Positions 10,732 to 21,689 of a stretch of 64,000 bases of DNA are shown one piece after another; within the stretch, counting starts at the first letter, position 1; each line of letters begins with the position of its first letter. The position numbers were made by a program, and so were the translations under genes. The notes beneath the pieces were generated by a model. It saw nothing but the letters and a program-made list of their open reading frames with translations, ran no database searches and was not told the DNA's origin. The stretch comes from Sphagnum compactum. Taxonomy: Eukaryota; Bryophyta; Sphagnopsida; Sphagnales. The stretch spans positions 25,354,875-25,418,874 of the forward strand of contig OZ234495.1 of NCBI GenBank assembly GCA_965153455.1, in the 5' to 3' direction.

Positions 10732-13672
10732 TCAATGCATTGTTCCCATGGCCTCCAACAGTGAATTTTGTGCTTCAAGTTTTGCCAAGTAAGGTTGTAC
10801 CGCATCCAGCACCTGGCCAACAAAAACCAGTCACATTAAACATCATATACAAGAGATGGGGAAAAGTTGCAAATGTTGGCTTGGGCATGCTAAACAACCA
10901 GAAATGTGTGCACACAGTACATTCCTCTTTACCCAGTTCTTGCATTTGAAGTTAAAATCGCCAAAAAGAAACATACACTTCTAGGTTGAATTTCCAGGCA
11001 TGAAATTGCCATTCTTAGACCACAAAAAACACAGCAAACAAGGATACTCCATCCACAAGTATCAATTTGTAGTCTATGATGCCAAAAACATATCCCTAAC
11101 ATCAATATGAATGATATAAGTTATTTTGGCATCTACCCAAGAAAGTCGTGTTGATGTGTCACGTGTGTGTAACAATGCACTGATCTCTTCTGGACCTACT
11201 TCCACCTGCCCAGCATTCACAAAGGAACAAAGGGTGTGAATGACGCGCCATCATCGATAACTTCACAATTAAGGTTCACAAAGTCTTGTTGTTGCAAATT
11301 CACGTATTGAAATGTCATGTTCAAAACACTCATGTGGAGAACACCACATGTGCAGTAGTACACTACTAAACACATCCATGCAAATGACCAGTCCACAAAT
11401 CAAATTGCAGTGTCCAGGACACCATTACAAAAGCCACACCCTGAACCATTATACTGTTCTTCACCCATTTTTATTCATGCCAGTGAGAAACACAGAGAGA
11501 GAGAGAGACAGAGAGAGAGACAGAGAGAGAGAGAGAGAAAGAGGGGTCACCGTAGTGGCAGCAGCAAAAGAGAAGGATTCTTGTCGGATCAGCTTAACGA
11601 GCTTTTCACGAGCATACCAATATGGGTTTGCCTCTTCATCATTATATGGGGATGGAACTGCTGTTGCTGGATTATCACCAGCATTGCTCAAACTGTTCTG
11701 CCTCCAAATTGCAACATCTGCAATTCAGAAAGAGAGAGTTTTTGGTCAACTTCAAAATTATGTTGGACAGTAATTCCTGATTACCCCCCACAACAATGAC
11801 TGGAGGAATCTGGTACCTACCTTTGGCAACATGCTGATTTGGGGCAAATGTTGGACGAGTCCATGAAGGCAGTGGTGCAAATTGTCGGACTTGCACAGGC
11901 AACCAATTGGATAGCACCTTACTTGACTTCATGACCTCGGATTTGGAGCTGGCTGACTCTAGTTTTGCAGTTATGGCAGCCACTGAACTCAAGACTTGCC
12001 ATACCTCCCTTTCTAAGTGGTCCTGCCTAGTCTGAGTGCTGCTGCCACCAAGAACATGCGGGGGGTAATCTTTAAGCCATTCGACACGTACCACATGGAA
12101 GGGCTTGTCGAGCTTTACATCCTTGACATAAAATCGATTGATGCATCTGTAATCCACTACTATGCCCTCGTGCCCCGCATGGTCACTTATACTTTCAACC
12201 TTTTTTGCACAGGAAAAGTACCAATTTAGCTGCCAAGGAGAGAGCAGCTGATGACACTCTGATGTACTGCTGTCAAACTTTTTAGCATCAGCAACAACAA
12301 AAAAAGTCATGTTTTGTTCAAGGGTTTGGGAACCTGTACATGGCAGCAGCAACCGATGAGCTGATTGTTGGATTGTTGTCGTCTGCTGAGGTCATTGTCA
12401 TCTCTAGAATTATGACAGTCAAGAGCTTTTGCATCCAAAAGCATGCCGAATTTTGCAATGTTTCCTTCTGCTTTTGCAACCTCCATAACAACTTCAAACA
12501 TTTGCACATAGTGAGATTCATATACCTGCCATATTTCACCCCATACAAAACAGTGTTGATCATCCATAACAACATCATGCTGAGAGTTGAGAGCACCCCC
12601 CCATTCACAAATACTACACAAACTCATCAAACTATAAGGTGGGTTTGTTCTGGAATCTCTTACATGTAGTCGGCCTGAGGAGGTGGGCAAACCTGCACTC
12701 CTGAAAAATTCAGGGACCAATTGCAGTGCACACAGTTTGGTCAATTGATTCAAGAATATGATTCAAGAATACTGGTCATGAAAATTACTGAAAATGGTTT
12801 CTGACATCAAGCTCAGTAGATTTCATAAAAACACAAAACAAAGGAAGAAGAAACTATGTCACCACCCCACATGCCAAAAAAACTACACAATCATTCCTGT
12901 CATGTACAAATTGACCCTAAACCCTAAACCCTAATCCCAACATGCAGAAAACACACAATCATTCATGCACAAGTTTAGGGTTTCCACTCTCTCTCTCTCC
13001 CCTCTCGTTGTCACACATACACACAACAAAAAAGAAGAAGAGAAGAACTTTGGATCAGTTTCTCTTTGAACCTTACTGGAGAGGGAAAATGCAAAGATGG
13101 ATGCCGAATTCATCTGAGGAGGAGTGTGGGTCTCCAGAGTCTCTATCTTCTTCTTCAGCTTCATCTTCATTTCCAAATCCTGATGAACCTGCTGCTGTTG
13201 CATTCCGAGGAACAAAATTGTGGGCCTGAAAATTCAAGCCCTCCTTTGATAAAAGAGGTCCTGTTTTCCAAATTCTTGTAGCAGTGCTGCTGCCATGTCT
13301 TGTTACATAGTCTAGTCCGATTGGTGGCAGAGCTTGATATGAGAATTGTGGTCTGCCTGTTTTCAAACTGCAGAGGAGAGGGAGGAGGGGGAATTGGATG
13401 GGTTTGGATTTGGGTTTGGGTTCTGCAACAAAAAAGGAATTCTTTTGTTTTCTTGTATGTGGTGAAGAAAAAGAATGGTTGGCATGGATGTCAGATCCTG
13501 GTTGTTGTTGTTGTAGTAGAGCAGGATCTTGTGAGCCATGCCACCACCATCTAGAGACTGAAATGGTGCTTCTGAAATGCTTGTGATTGTTTGCACAATT
13601 GTGAGCAACACAAATGGGAGTGAAGAAAGGAGCTCCTTGGAAGTGACAACAAAAGGAAGAAGAAGCCATCAT
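10732..13672 (-). CDS. Plastid-targeted LON substrate-binding-domain protein, seven exons
   Basis: Minus-strand exons, 5' to 3': 13672-13077, 12700-12664, 12525-12334, 12199-11821, 11717-11551, 11205-11137, 10812-10732. Every junction is GT-AG and phase-consistent; the product is 506 aa (505 if the second of two adjacent ATGs, 13669, is used). The N-terminus MMASSSFCCHFQ is Ser/Ala-rich and transit-like. An acidic run (NEDEAEEEDRD) precedes the LON fold, which begins at IHLCIFPLQ. LHVYESHYVQMFEVV corresponds to the LHIFEPRYR block, followed by KFGMLLDAKALD, LIGCCCHVQVESISD, RCINRFYVKDV and FHVVRVEWLKDYPP. The C-terminus is helical (EEISALLHTRDTSTRLSW, VLDAVQPYLAKLEAQNSLLE). There is no AAA+ ATPase or Ser-Lys protease domain, so it is an isolated LON N-terminal domain (PF02190 type), not a Lon protease. 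The substrate is unknown. It is convergent with the TPM gene, about 1 kb tail to tail. Confidence 0.85.
11494..11545 (+). repeat. (GA)n microsatellite in a LON-gene intron
   Basis: A GAGAGA/GACAGA purine tract lies in the intron between LON exons 5 and 6 (intron 11206-11550). Read on the gene strand it is a (CT)n pyrimidine run lying directly after the exon 5 donor. Confidence 0.85.
12913..12985. promoter_or_regulatory. Telo-box cluster in intron 1 of the LON gene
   Basis: CCCTAAACCCTAAACCCTAA (near 12914-12933) and TTTAGGGTTT (near 12973) lie in the first intron (12701-13076), about 700 bp into the gene. AAACCCTA telo-boxes are known plant cis-elements near transcription starts of translation and plastid-related genes. 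Action here is inferred only from motif and position. Confidence 0.45.
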
Positions 13673-13784
13673 TCCCAAAACACCCACCAAAAACCAAACA
13701 ACACAAACACAAGTAATAATGTTTGCTAGAACTCTTGTCTGTTAAGTAACATGAGGAGCAAGCATTCTAAGCAAAATGAGAGAC

Positions 13785-14165
13785 TCATGTGGTAAACAAG
13801 GGGTGTGTGTGTCACACTGGGGCTTTGCCATTTACATTAAAAAAAAGTATCTTAAAGGCAAAAGAGGAATTATGGAAACTCAAATATTTCACCAATCCAA
13901 AAATATTATCTTCAAAAAAGTCCTCTAAAAGAAACCAAAATCCTTCAGGATATCATAACTCTATAACTAATCTCAAGTTTCAACACAAGCCAAAATTATC
14001 ATCTTTCAAAAATCCTCATATAAAAATAGACCTATTATTATTACCTAGGGGCCAAAATCCCTTAAGTTACTGGTATACTTATAAGGAATCTAAACACAAT
14101 ATCCTTGCCTTGGTAGGCAAGGCCAAAAAGTCTTTCTCAAAAACTCTTTGTAATTGCATGCAACA
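13785..14165 (+). repeat. Dispersed repeat family R1, copy 1
   Basis: Collinear with 15440-15805 (same strand) and with 54031-54285 (opposite strand). Diagnostic blocks are TTGCCATTTACAT, ACTCAAATATTTCACCA, GAAACCAAAATCCTTCA and AATAGACCTATTATTATTAC. It has no coding capacity. It starts about 110 bp upstream of the LON start codon, so it probably makes up part of that promoter. Confidence 0.8.
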
Positions 14166-14173
14166 TGATGTAA

Positions 14174-14548
14174 GAGCATCATCTCCAACGGTGCTCAGTA
14201 TGTAACTCTGGATAGTAAAATTAAATGTCTAAGTTTAAGTTTAGCTGTTTTATTTTGGCAACCCCACCAATAAAACTGAAACTGCAGATACATGGGGCAC
14301 TACTAATAGCAAACCACCTGGACCAATCAATGTGATCAACTAATCAGAAATATTGACCCGTAGTCCGGTGCAATTCATTACACTCTTTTTGGGAGGTGCA
14401 CAACTGTGTTGCGCCTTTTACTAGCCTCCGCAAGTTGTACAACTTTGGTGGGAAAAACCAATTTCGTGAGCTAAACCGGCACATTTTCACTTTTTTCCAA
14501 TAAATCTTACTGTCTGGAGGCACATACTGAGCACCGTGGGAGATGCTC
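14174..14548. mobile_element. Tourist-like (PIF/Harbinger) MITE
   Basis: A 375-bp element with terminal inverted repeats. The left end begins GAGCATCATCTCCAACGG and continues GTGCTCAGTATGT; the right end is its reverse complement apart from a small indel and one substitution. It is flanked by TAA on both sides (14171-14173, 14549-14551), the target duplication typical of PIF/Harbinger. No ORF, so it is non-autonomous. Confidence 0.82.
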
Positions 14549-15439
14549 TAAGTACTTTTTCACTTCATTAACACAACTCTTAAATAAAAAAAATACAATC
14601 TGCACCTATTCAAACAATCTCATTGGTTGCATTTTTTGCTTCACCCCTACACAACAAGCCTACAAAACACCCTCTCTATCATATATACTGTAGTACTAAA
14701 CCCTAAACCTGGGCACAAATCTATATTATTTTTTGGAAATGCTGAAATTTTCAATTTTTACTTTTCTCCCCCAAAAAACTTGTTTTGGTGAAGGAAATGG
14801 AAGAGTATTTTTGAAATATTCTGAATTTTTATTTCTATGTTTTCAAAAGGAATATTCAAATTTAATTAATTATTCAGCAGACAGGTGCTGAGGCCACCCC
14901 TGTTCTATAGTATTAGATATTACACTAATGTATACAGAGTTGAGACCAGGAAAAAAAAAAATTGTTTGAAATTTTTCATCAAATTGCAACCGGAATTCGG
15001 CATTGCAAGATTCTTTCGTTTTGAATCATATTTTGCCATTATTTAGAGCTCATAATTTTTGGCCTGAATTGCCAGCCATTCTATCCATCAGGTTGAAAGA
15101 AGTAGCAAAAAAAAAAAGGAAGATCCTTAAAATTTTCAGCTTTCATACCTTGAAATAGCCAAATTTGGCTATATCTTCAAATACCATAGTACCTTGTCAG
15201 ATTTGGCACTATCTATAATAATTGTAAAATTATTGAAAAAAAAATTTATGATTTTTTTCGAAGAATTTTTTATTATAAAGGCAATAGAGAATGTTTTGGA
15301 ATATTTTGGAATATTCAATTTTCTGACATGGAGTTTTCAAAATTAAATAATTATTCAACAGACATGTACTATGGACACTCTTGTACTTTGCATGGAGCGT
15401 CTAGGCAAAGGCAACAAAATCAAAATAAAGAAAGCCAAC

Positions 15440-15805
15440 ACACCAAAATGAACAAGGGATGTGTCACACTATGCCCTTGCCATTTACATTATAAAGTATC
15501 TGAAGGCTTTTAAGAAGAATTCTGAAAACTCAAATATTTCACCATGCAAAAATATAATCTTCATAAAAAAAATCCTCTAAAAAAGAAACCAAAATCCTTC
15601 AAGATATTATAACTCTATAATAACTAATCTCAAGTTTCCAACACAAGCCAAAATATCACCTTTCAAAAATCCTCATATAAAAATAGACCTATTATTATTA
15701 CCTAGGGGCCAAATTCCCTTAAGCTACTATACTTTATAATGAATCTAAACACAATATCCTTTGCCTTGGTACGCAAGGCCAATACAATTTGCATGGTGAG
15801 ACAAC
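15440..15805 (+). repeat. Dispersed repeat family R1, copy 2
   Basis: A second same-strand copy of the repeat at 13785-14165, with the same block order and scattered small indels. The preceding 15230-15380 also resembles 14790-14900 (GAATATTCAA, TTCA(A/G)CAGACA), so the duplicated unit may be larger. Confidence 0.75.
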
Positions 15806-16043
15806 TCCATGGGCAAGGTGGCACCTGATTGCTAAGTGCCACCTCCTTCATGATCCATGCCACATCACAGCTTCTTCATCTTTGGTGGAAAGGTTCTCTC
15901 TATCCAATGGTTCAATTGGAGGCTCATGAATAGAGATAGGCAAAGCAGAGGTCATGTATGATTGGGTTTTGATTTGTCATTTGAAGTGGATATATATATA
16001 GAGAGAGAGATCTGTGACAAATTTCTATCTGTTTCTACAGTAT

Positions 16044-16545
16044 GATGATCATGTTGGGTTTAGGATTTATTCCCATCATTGCACTTGGATAATCATGTTG
16101 GGTTTAGGGTTTATACCCATCATTGCACTTGGATGATCATATAGGGTTTAGGGTTTATAAACCCATCATTGCACTTGGATGATCATATTGGGTTTAGGGT
16201 ATATAAACCCATCATTGCACTTCGAAGATCATATTGGGTTTAAGGTGTATAAACCCATCATTGCACTTGGATGATCATATTGGGTTTAGGGTTTATTAAC
16301 CCATCATTGCACTTCGAAGATCATATTGGGTTTAGGGTTTATAAACCCATCATTGCACTTGGATGATCATATTGGGTTTAGGGTTTATAAACCCATCATT
16401 GCACTTGGATGATCATATTGGGTTTAGGGTTTATAAACCCATCATTGCACTTGGATGATCATATTGGGTTTAAGGTTAATAAACCCATCATTGCGCTTGG
16501 ATGATCATATTGTGTTTAGGGTTTATAAACCCATCATTGCACTTC
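16044..16545 (+). repeat. Eleven-copy 46-bp array with telomere-like palindromic units
   Basis: The unit reads GATGATCATATTGGG, then TTTAGGG, then TTTATAAACCC and CATCATTGCACTTG. Each typical unit contains a perfect 14-bp palindrome (GGGTTTATAAACCC), the plant telomere motif TTTAGGG, and the palindrome ATGATCAT. Units 3-11 are almost uniform; units 1-2 are shorter and more diverged. A further TTTAGGGTTTAGGGTTT lies just downstream near 16633. Confidence 0.92.
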
Positions 16546-16829
16546 TCCATTGAGACGCTTCCTAGTGTCTACATTTAACCCTGGAAATGTTAAATGTGTA
16601 CTCAGAAACCCTAAACTATTCTTCGGACACATTTTAGGGTTTAGGGTTTATAATGTTTCGAAGCAATGGCCTGGAAAAAAAAAAGAACTGAGATTTTTAT
16701 TACCATGGTACTAGTGTATGTGCTCATAACCTCATAACAAAATGTGTGGGATGTTATGGGTTTAGGGATATGTGCTCATGGCTCAAAATGCTTCAAATGG
16801 CATCTGATTATGGAGAAGCAAAAATCCAT

Positions 16830-17400
16830 CCAACCCCCAAACCCCCCCCTCCCCCCCCCCCCCCCCCCAGTAGGAGTCAGAATATCGGTCCCATGTTGGC
16901 CTTGTATTTGAAGGGCCCATGTGCCCTTCACTTGAGAAAGACTACTCTAGAAACTACCCTTTGCATTCAAAGGCCGACCATTAAAGTGCCCTTCACAATT
17001 GAAGATTCTTTAAAGGTTTGTCCTTTACCAAAGCAAAACAAGCAGCTCTACCGATAGAGGCTTTGTCTTTTATAAAGTATTTAAATTTTTTTTAAGATGG
17101 CATTAGATGGATGGAGATGATATTGGGTTATCTTATATATAATTACAAACATGGTGTCTGTGCGTCCGTCTGTCCGTTTTTACTTTTTCGAAGTTACCTT
17201 CCTTTACCTAATTTACCTAAGTTACTTTTTACTGAGCGGCAGTTAAGAAGTTACTGAGCGGCAGCAGGGGGGGGCTAGTAGGGGTGGGGCGGGCCAGCAG
17301 GGGGGGGGGGGCAGCACAGGTGGGGGGGGGGGGGGACGGGCGGGAAAGGACCGGACGGGGGAGTGAAGGGAGGTGTTTTTTTTTTTTTTTTTTTCGTTTT
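16830..17400. repeat. Homopolymer-rich tract: C-run, G-runs, T-run
   Basis: A long C-run at about 16842-16868, several G-runs of up to 14 at about 17266-17336, and T-runs near 17376-17407. Frames across it are Pro- or Gly-only artefacts. Such tracts can form G-quadruplexes and are prone to sequencing error. Confidence 0.8.
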
Positions 17401-17464
17401 TTTTTGGGTCCTCCCTCCTTTTCTTGGGGGTGGCTGGAGTGGCGTAGCCACGGGTTACCAACCA

Positions 17465-19519
17465 CTCGTTATTATAGATTGGAAGTGTGTCTAGTAGTTT
17501 CAATGCCATATAAATCAATTTGTGAAAATCTGGCCAATATGTTTCTCATACACATGATTTGTATTCATTCTCAAGTGCATTTATTCACATGTGGTTTAAT
17601 TGTGATTTAGCTTTTGTTGTGATTTTTTGAATTGGGATTTTAATTTGAATCTATTTATAAAATGTATTAATATATATTTTAATGATTATTATCATCTAAA
17701 ATGTCAATATTAAAATTTTCTAAAACAATGAATGGGCAATCATTTGAGGATTTTTGAAGCAAGGTTTTTAATGTGTTGACAAACATAGAAATCAGACAAG
17801 AATGAATTTTATAAACACATATTGTTGTTTGAATTTTTATGTTAAATGTCTTTACTATATATTCAAATCCGTTACACATTGTTGTGTTATAAGAATGTGA
17901 GAGCATTTGTGTGTTGTATACCATTATCAAATCACGAGCACCATGAACATTTTGATGTATTTATGAATTTGTGTATGTCATTTGGTGATTATATTTTAAT
18001 TTTCAAAATACATAAAAACATGTGATATTTGTAAGTTGTGACCATGATTTATATCTTGATAATGTTGTCATAAAGAATTTATGTTGAAGGCTTGTATCGT
18101 AACATGTGAATGATAAAAGTCCTTCAATCAAGGAACAAAAGTTGTCCAATTTGTAAATGTTTTTAATCTTTTCTTTTCTTCAATTACATGTAAATCAATG
18201 TGAAAGTTTTGATGTTAAAGTGAAGTTAATAAATATAATTCTTCTTTTATTTGAATGCAAGAAAGAAATGTGTATGATAGTCCATTTTTTTAACATTAGT
18301 AGGATGAAAAACTAATTCATCTAATGATAATCCTTGTGATTGATGAATGGTTCTTATTGTTGTTAGTTAAAATGAAAATAGTTTTAATTATAATATAAAA
18401 TTGATTTTTTTCAATTCTTATGGTTTCAATAATTGGTTCAATTAATGTCCAATTTGGTTGAATATTGTTTGTAAAAGGTGGATAAAGTTTTCTCTAGCTA
18501 ACAATCTTGTTTTTGGATTTGGGAAAATATCCAACTTATGGTTTTGCTATAATAGGATGTTGATGTTTTGAATATACAATAACCTAGGGTCAGTTTCCAC
18601 ATTGACAAAACAAATAATTTTTTTTTCAAAAAATGAATTCATTTAAAAAATTTGAAATGATGTATATTTTTTCATCATCTACTACAATATTGTGATATGA
18701 GTAGTGAAATTATCTAACATGTAGTGTATGAAAATTATGATGACTTTCAACACATCAACTTCATATTTTCACAAAATTTCATTTCACTATTTTGAGGATT
18801 ATTTAATGACGAAATTGACCTTAGGGTAAGGATCAATTCGATTAACAAAGCCATCAATGTTGCATAATTTCTAGCACATAATTCAATTAACATATATTTT
18901 TTGATACAAATTGTAGTATGTAAAGTTATAGTTTTACTTGGGTCATCTAGAAGTTTATATGATGGTGGGCATGAATGGTGATGAAATTTTTAGTTTCAAA
19001 GTTCAATGTTGGGCCAATTTTTTTGTTAAATATAATTTTACTATTTTTTGCACTAAAATATTTGAATAAAAAGTGTGATATTGTTATTGTGTTTGGTATT
19101 TTTTGACAAAAATTTGAATTAAAAAATTGAATGTTTTCTAAAGTTTGTGTGCATGTATGGAAATTTGTTTAAATTTTTATTTAAATGTGTATCAATTTTT
19201 TACATAACATTTAACATTTTTTTCAAAATTTTGTTGCTAATGCATTAATATTATCAGTAGGATTACAAAATCCAATAATCTTTTATGAGAGGTGCTTGTA
19301 AAAATCACTTCACATAATGACATCTAAATCACCAAAAAATTGGTTTTGAATATGTTTTATTACCCTTAATTGATTATTTATGACATTAAACATTATAGCA
19401 CTTATAAAAAGAATTTCATTTACAACAACTAATTATAATTGTTTATATAAACATGTGAGTTTATTTTTAAAAATCTAATGATAGACGATATATTTGCTAA
19501 TGTTTGTTCAAAGTTGAAT
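17465..19519 (-). pseudogene. Helentron copy I, endonuclease-side remnant
   Basis: Collinear on the minus strand with copy II at 42388-43568 and 45259-45440. The frame at 17930-17679 encodes YKIHSCLISMFVNTLKTL and CPFIVLENFNIDILDDNN, a decayed form of the exo/endonuclease motif (GDYNVD in copy II) found at the C-terminus of Helentron/Helitron2 proteins. Many stops are present and the copy is inactive. Confidence 0.65.
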
Positions 19520-19524
19520 GTATT

Positions 19525-20419
19525 TGATGCGCTCCCAAGCTTTTTAATAGACTCAAATGTGAGCCTAAACTGAAAACAACGAAAGAATAAGGAGTCAAAG
19601 CACGCAACCTGGCTTGCAACACTTTGGGGGGGTTAGAAAGGCGTGCTGGAGCTCTGGGATGGGACTAGGAAGAATGACAAACACTTAATCACTCACACGG
19701 ATCTGCACAAAACCAAACAACAAGTTGGTTAGTGCATAGTCGAAGCACTTTTGGTGCTAGGACGAGTCATGGGCAAACTCGAACTCATAAGACCCACCAC
19801 GGCCTAGACTTGGGGGAAACCACCACCTTCCCCCTTATAGTTAACTTTGTGCCTCTCCATGAGGCCCACATCCAAATGACATTTTGTCCCGGGACCCCCA
19901 TTTGGGAGTCCTGAAATTGCCAAAGTTGGGACTCCTGCAAATTTGGGGCTCCATAACTTTGTGTGAAAACCTCCGATTGAGATGAGATTTAAAGCAAAAT
20001 TGTAGCCCTTGTCGATAGCTTTCTAATGGTATGTCGCACGCCACCTGCACAAAAGGGAATCAGGTCGATTCTTGATTTTTAGTGGTCAGGAGTCAAACTG
20101 CCACTTTGACTCCTGGCCTTTTTTTTGGCCATAACTTGTGTTTTAGATATCCAAATCGGTCATGCGAGCCCATTTTAGACATCTACGTTTCAATAGCTTT
20201 CCAATGATATAAAGCACTTTTCAATGCAATGGGTTTTGACCTCTTCAATTGCTCTCTGAAAATTTAGGAGTCCACTTGGACTCTAACTCCCAAAATGGGA
20301 GTTCACTTGGGAGTGTGAGTGTTCATTCTCACACTCTCCCACACTCCCGGGCTTCCCTCTTGGCCCGCGCCCTTGCAAGCCCTTGCCTTGGTCGCGAGCC
20401 CAAGGCTAAGGTTGCGACA
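19525..20419 (+). mobile_element. LTR-like dispersed repeat, copy 2, nested in Helentron copy I
   Basis: An 895-bp unit starting TGATGCGCTCCCAAG and ending TTGCGACA (TG...CA), collinear with 3757-4677. It interrupts Helentron helicase homology: 19519 and 20420 flank a site that is continuous in copy II. No clear target duplication was found (GTATT on the left, GTTTG on the right). Probably a solo LTR. Confidence 0.65.
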
Positions 20420-20900
20420 GTTTGATTATTGATGTTAAATGCAACTTTATTTGTAAATGCCATGAATAAGGCTTTAGCTTTCATTAAGTATAATGATAGG
20501 TTTTTATTATATAATTGTAATAATCCTTGAAATATTAATTTTAAAGTAAAAATTTTACCAATTCCAACACCTCTTATAAGAAATAAATTTATTGGAATAT
20601 TGAAATACATTTTTTCTATTTATAATATGGCCAAATATTATTTGTTTCTTCATTAAATTGTGTAAAAATCCATTATCATAAACTTTAATGATGTTGTGAA
20701 ACCATCACCTTCAATTTTTGGGGTTTTTATTGAATATATTACATGATTAAATGATGAAATCATTTTCAAATCATATTTTTCAATGTTTAATGTGCTTGTA
20801 TGAGGATTAAAGGATGCATGTCACCAATGTCATCATTCCACATGTTTCGTGAATGTGAAAATCTTGATTTTAAAATATTGATAACATCTTTTTCTTCATT
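20420..20900 (-). pseudogene. Helentron copy I, PIF1-like helicase remnant
   Basis: The minus frame from 20610 encodes INLFLIRGVGIGKIFTLKLI, a degenerate Walker A (GKI instead of GKT), then NKNLSLYLMKAKALFMAFTN and KVAFNINNQT, matching the motif I to Ia region of Helentron PIF1-family helicases. Translation runs into the LTR-like insertion at 20419. The homology with copy II (45460-45970) stops at 20901, where a CACTA terminus begins. Confidence 0.7.
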
Positions 20901-20901
20901 T

Positions 20902-20990
20902 CACTAGTAGAAAAAATGGGTTTTATGACGACATATAGACTGCATTTTTAGTCATATATATTATTTGTGACTACATGACTATGTAGTCCG
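20902..20990 (+). mobile_element. CACTA-type transposon terminus
   Basis: CACTAGTAGAAAAAATGGG is a classic plant CACTA terminal repeat start. It is followed by short subterminal motifs (TAGACTGCATTTTTAGTCAT, GACTACATGACTATGTAGTC). It begins exactly where Helentron copy I homology ends. The opposite terminus was not found with confidence. Confidence 0.6.
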
Positions 20991-21689
20991 TAAAGCCACA
21001 TTGTTTTTGCCATTAATCCTTTCCATGATTCTAATCATAAGTGACATTTGTAATTAATGTTTTCATGATTGCAGTCTTATTGGCACAGTCACGAAAACCC
21101 ATCCATTGGTCTAGATTGACCTTTATATGTTGTTGGATTAAGTTAAACAATGGCAAGCCTAGGTGTCCATTGAGATGTTGCCACATGGCACACATAACCA
21201 TCCATTTGAGGTGTTGCCATGTGGCAAGCCTAGACCTAGGCACCTATGGACTTAATACCTAAACATGACACCAAAGGCTAGGAACCTAGGCATTTCGAAA
21301 ACTAGGTTTGGCACCCTAGGCACCTAGGCAAAAAAACTAACCCTATAGGTAGCCTACCATGGCTACTTAACTTAAGTTAAGCAAGTTAGCTTAACAACCT
21401 AAAACATGTATTTAATTAATTTTGGACTCAACTCAACATGGTGAATGCAAGGAAGGCCACTTGGTGACCACCAGATTCAAACAATTTCAAATAAACTTGC
21501 AAAGTTATTGGCATTTTTTTTATTCCTTATAATCTTATGTGCTACATTTGGGTAAGTTTAAGGACTTGATGTGTATATGTTATACCAACAATAATATAAT
21601 CACATATATAACAAAAATAATAATTAATACATAATTGTGGTCTAACATAAATATTCATTTGCAAGAAAAAACCAAATACATGACCAAAA

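Noticed and set aside
16044-16545. Regular 46-bp repeats resembling a CRISPR array
   Set aside because: Units are contiguous with no unique spacers and no cas genes, and the context is a plant nuclear genome; it is a tandem minisatellite.
17229-17610. Pro-rich and Gly-rich open frames
   Set aside because: They arise from homopolymer G and T runs read on either strand.
3757-20419. The two LTR-like units as the paired LTRs of one retrotransposon
   Set aside because: They are about 15 kb apart, clearly diverged, and enclose two host genes; unit 2 is nested in a Helentron. They are independent insertions.
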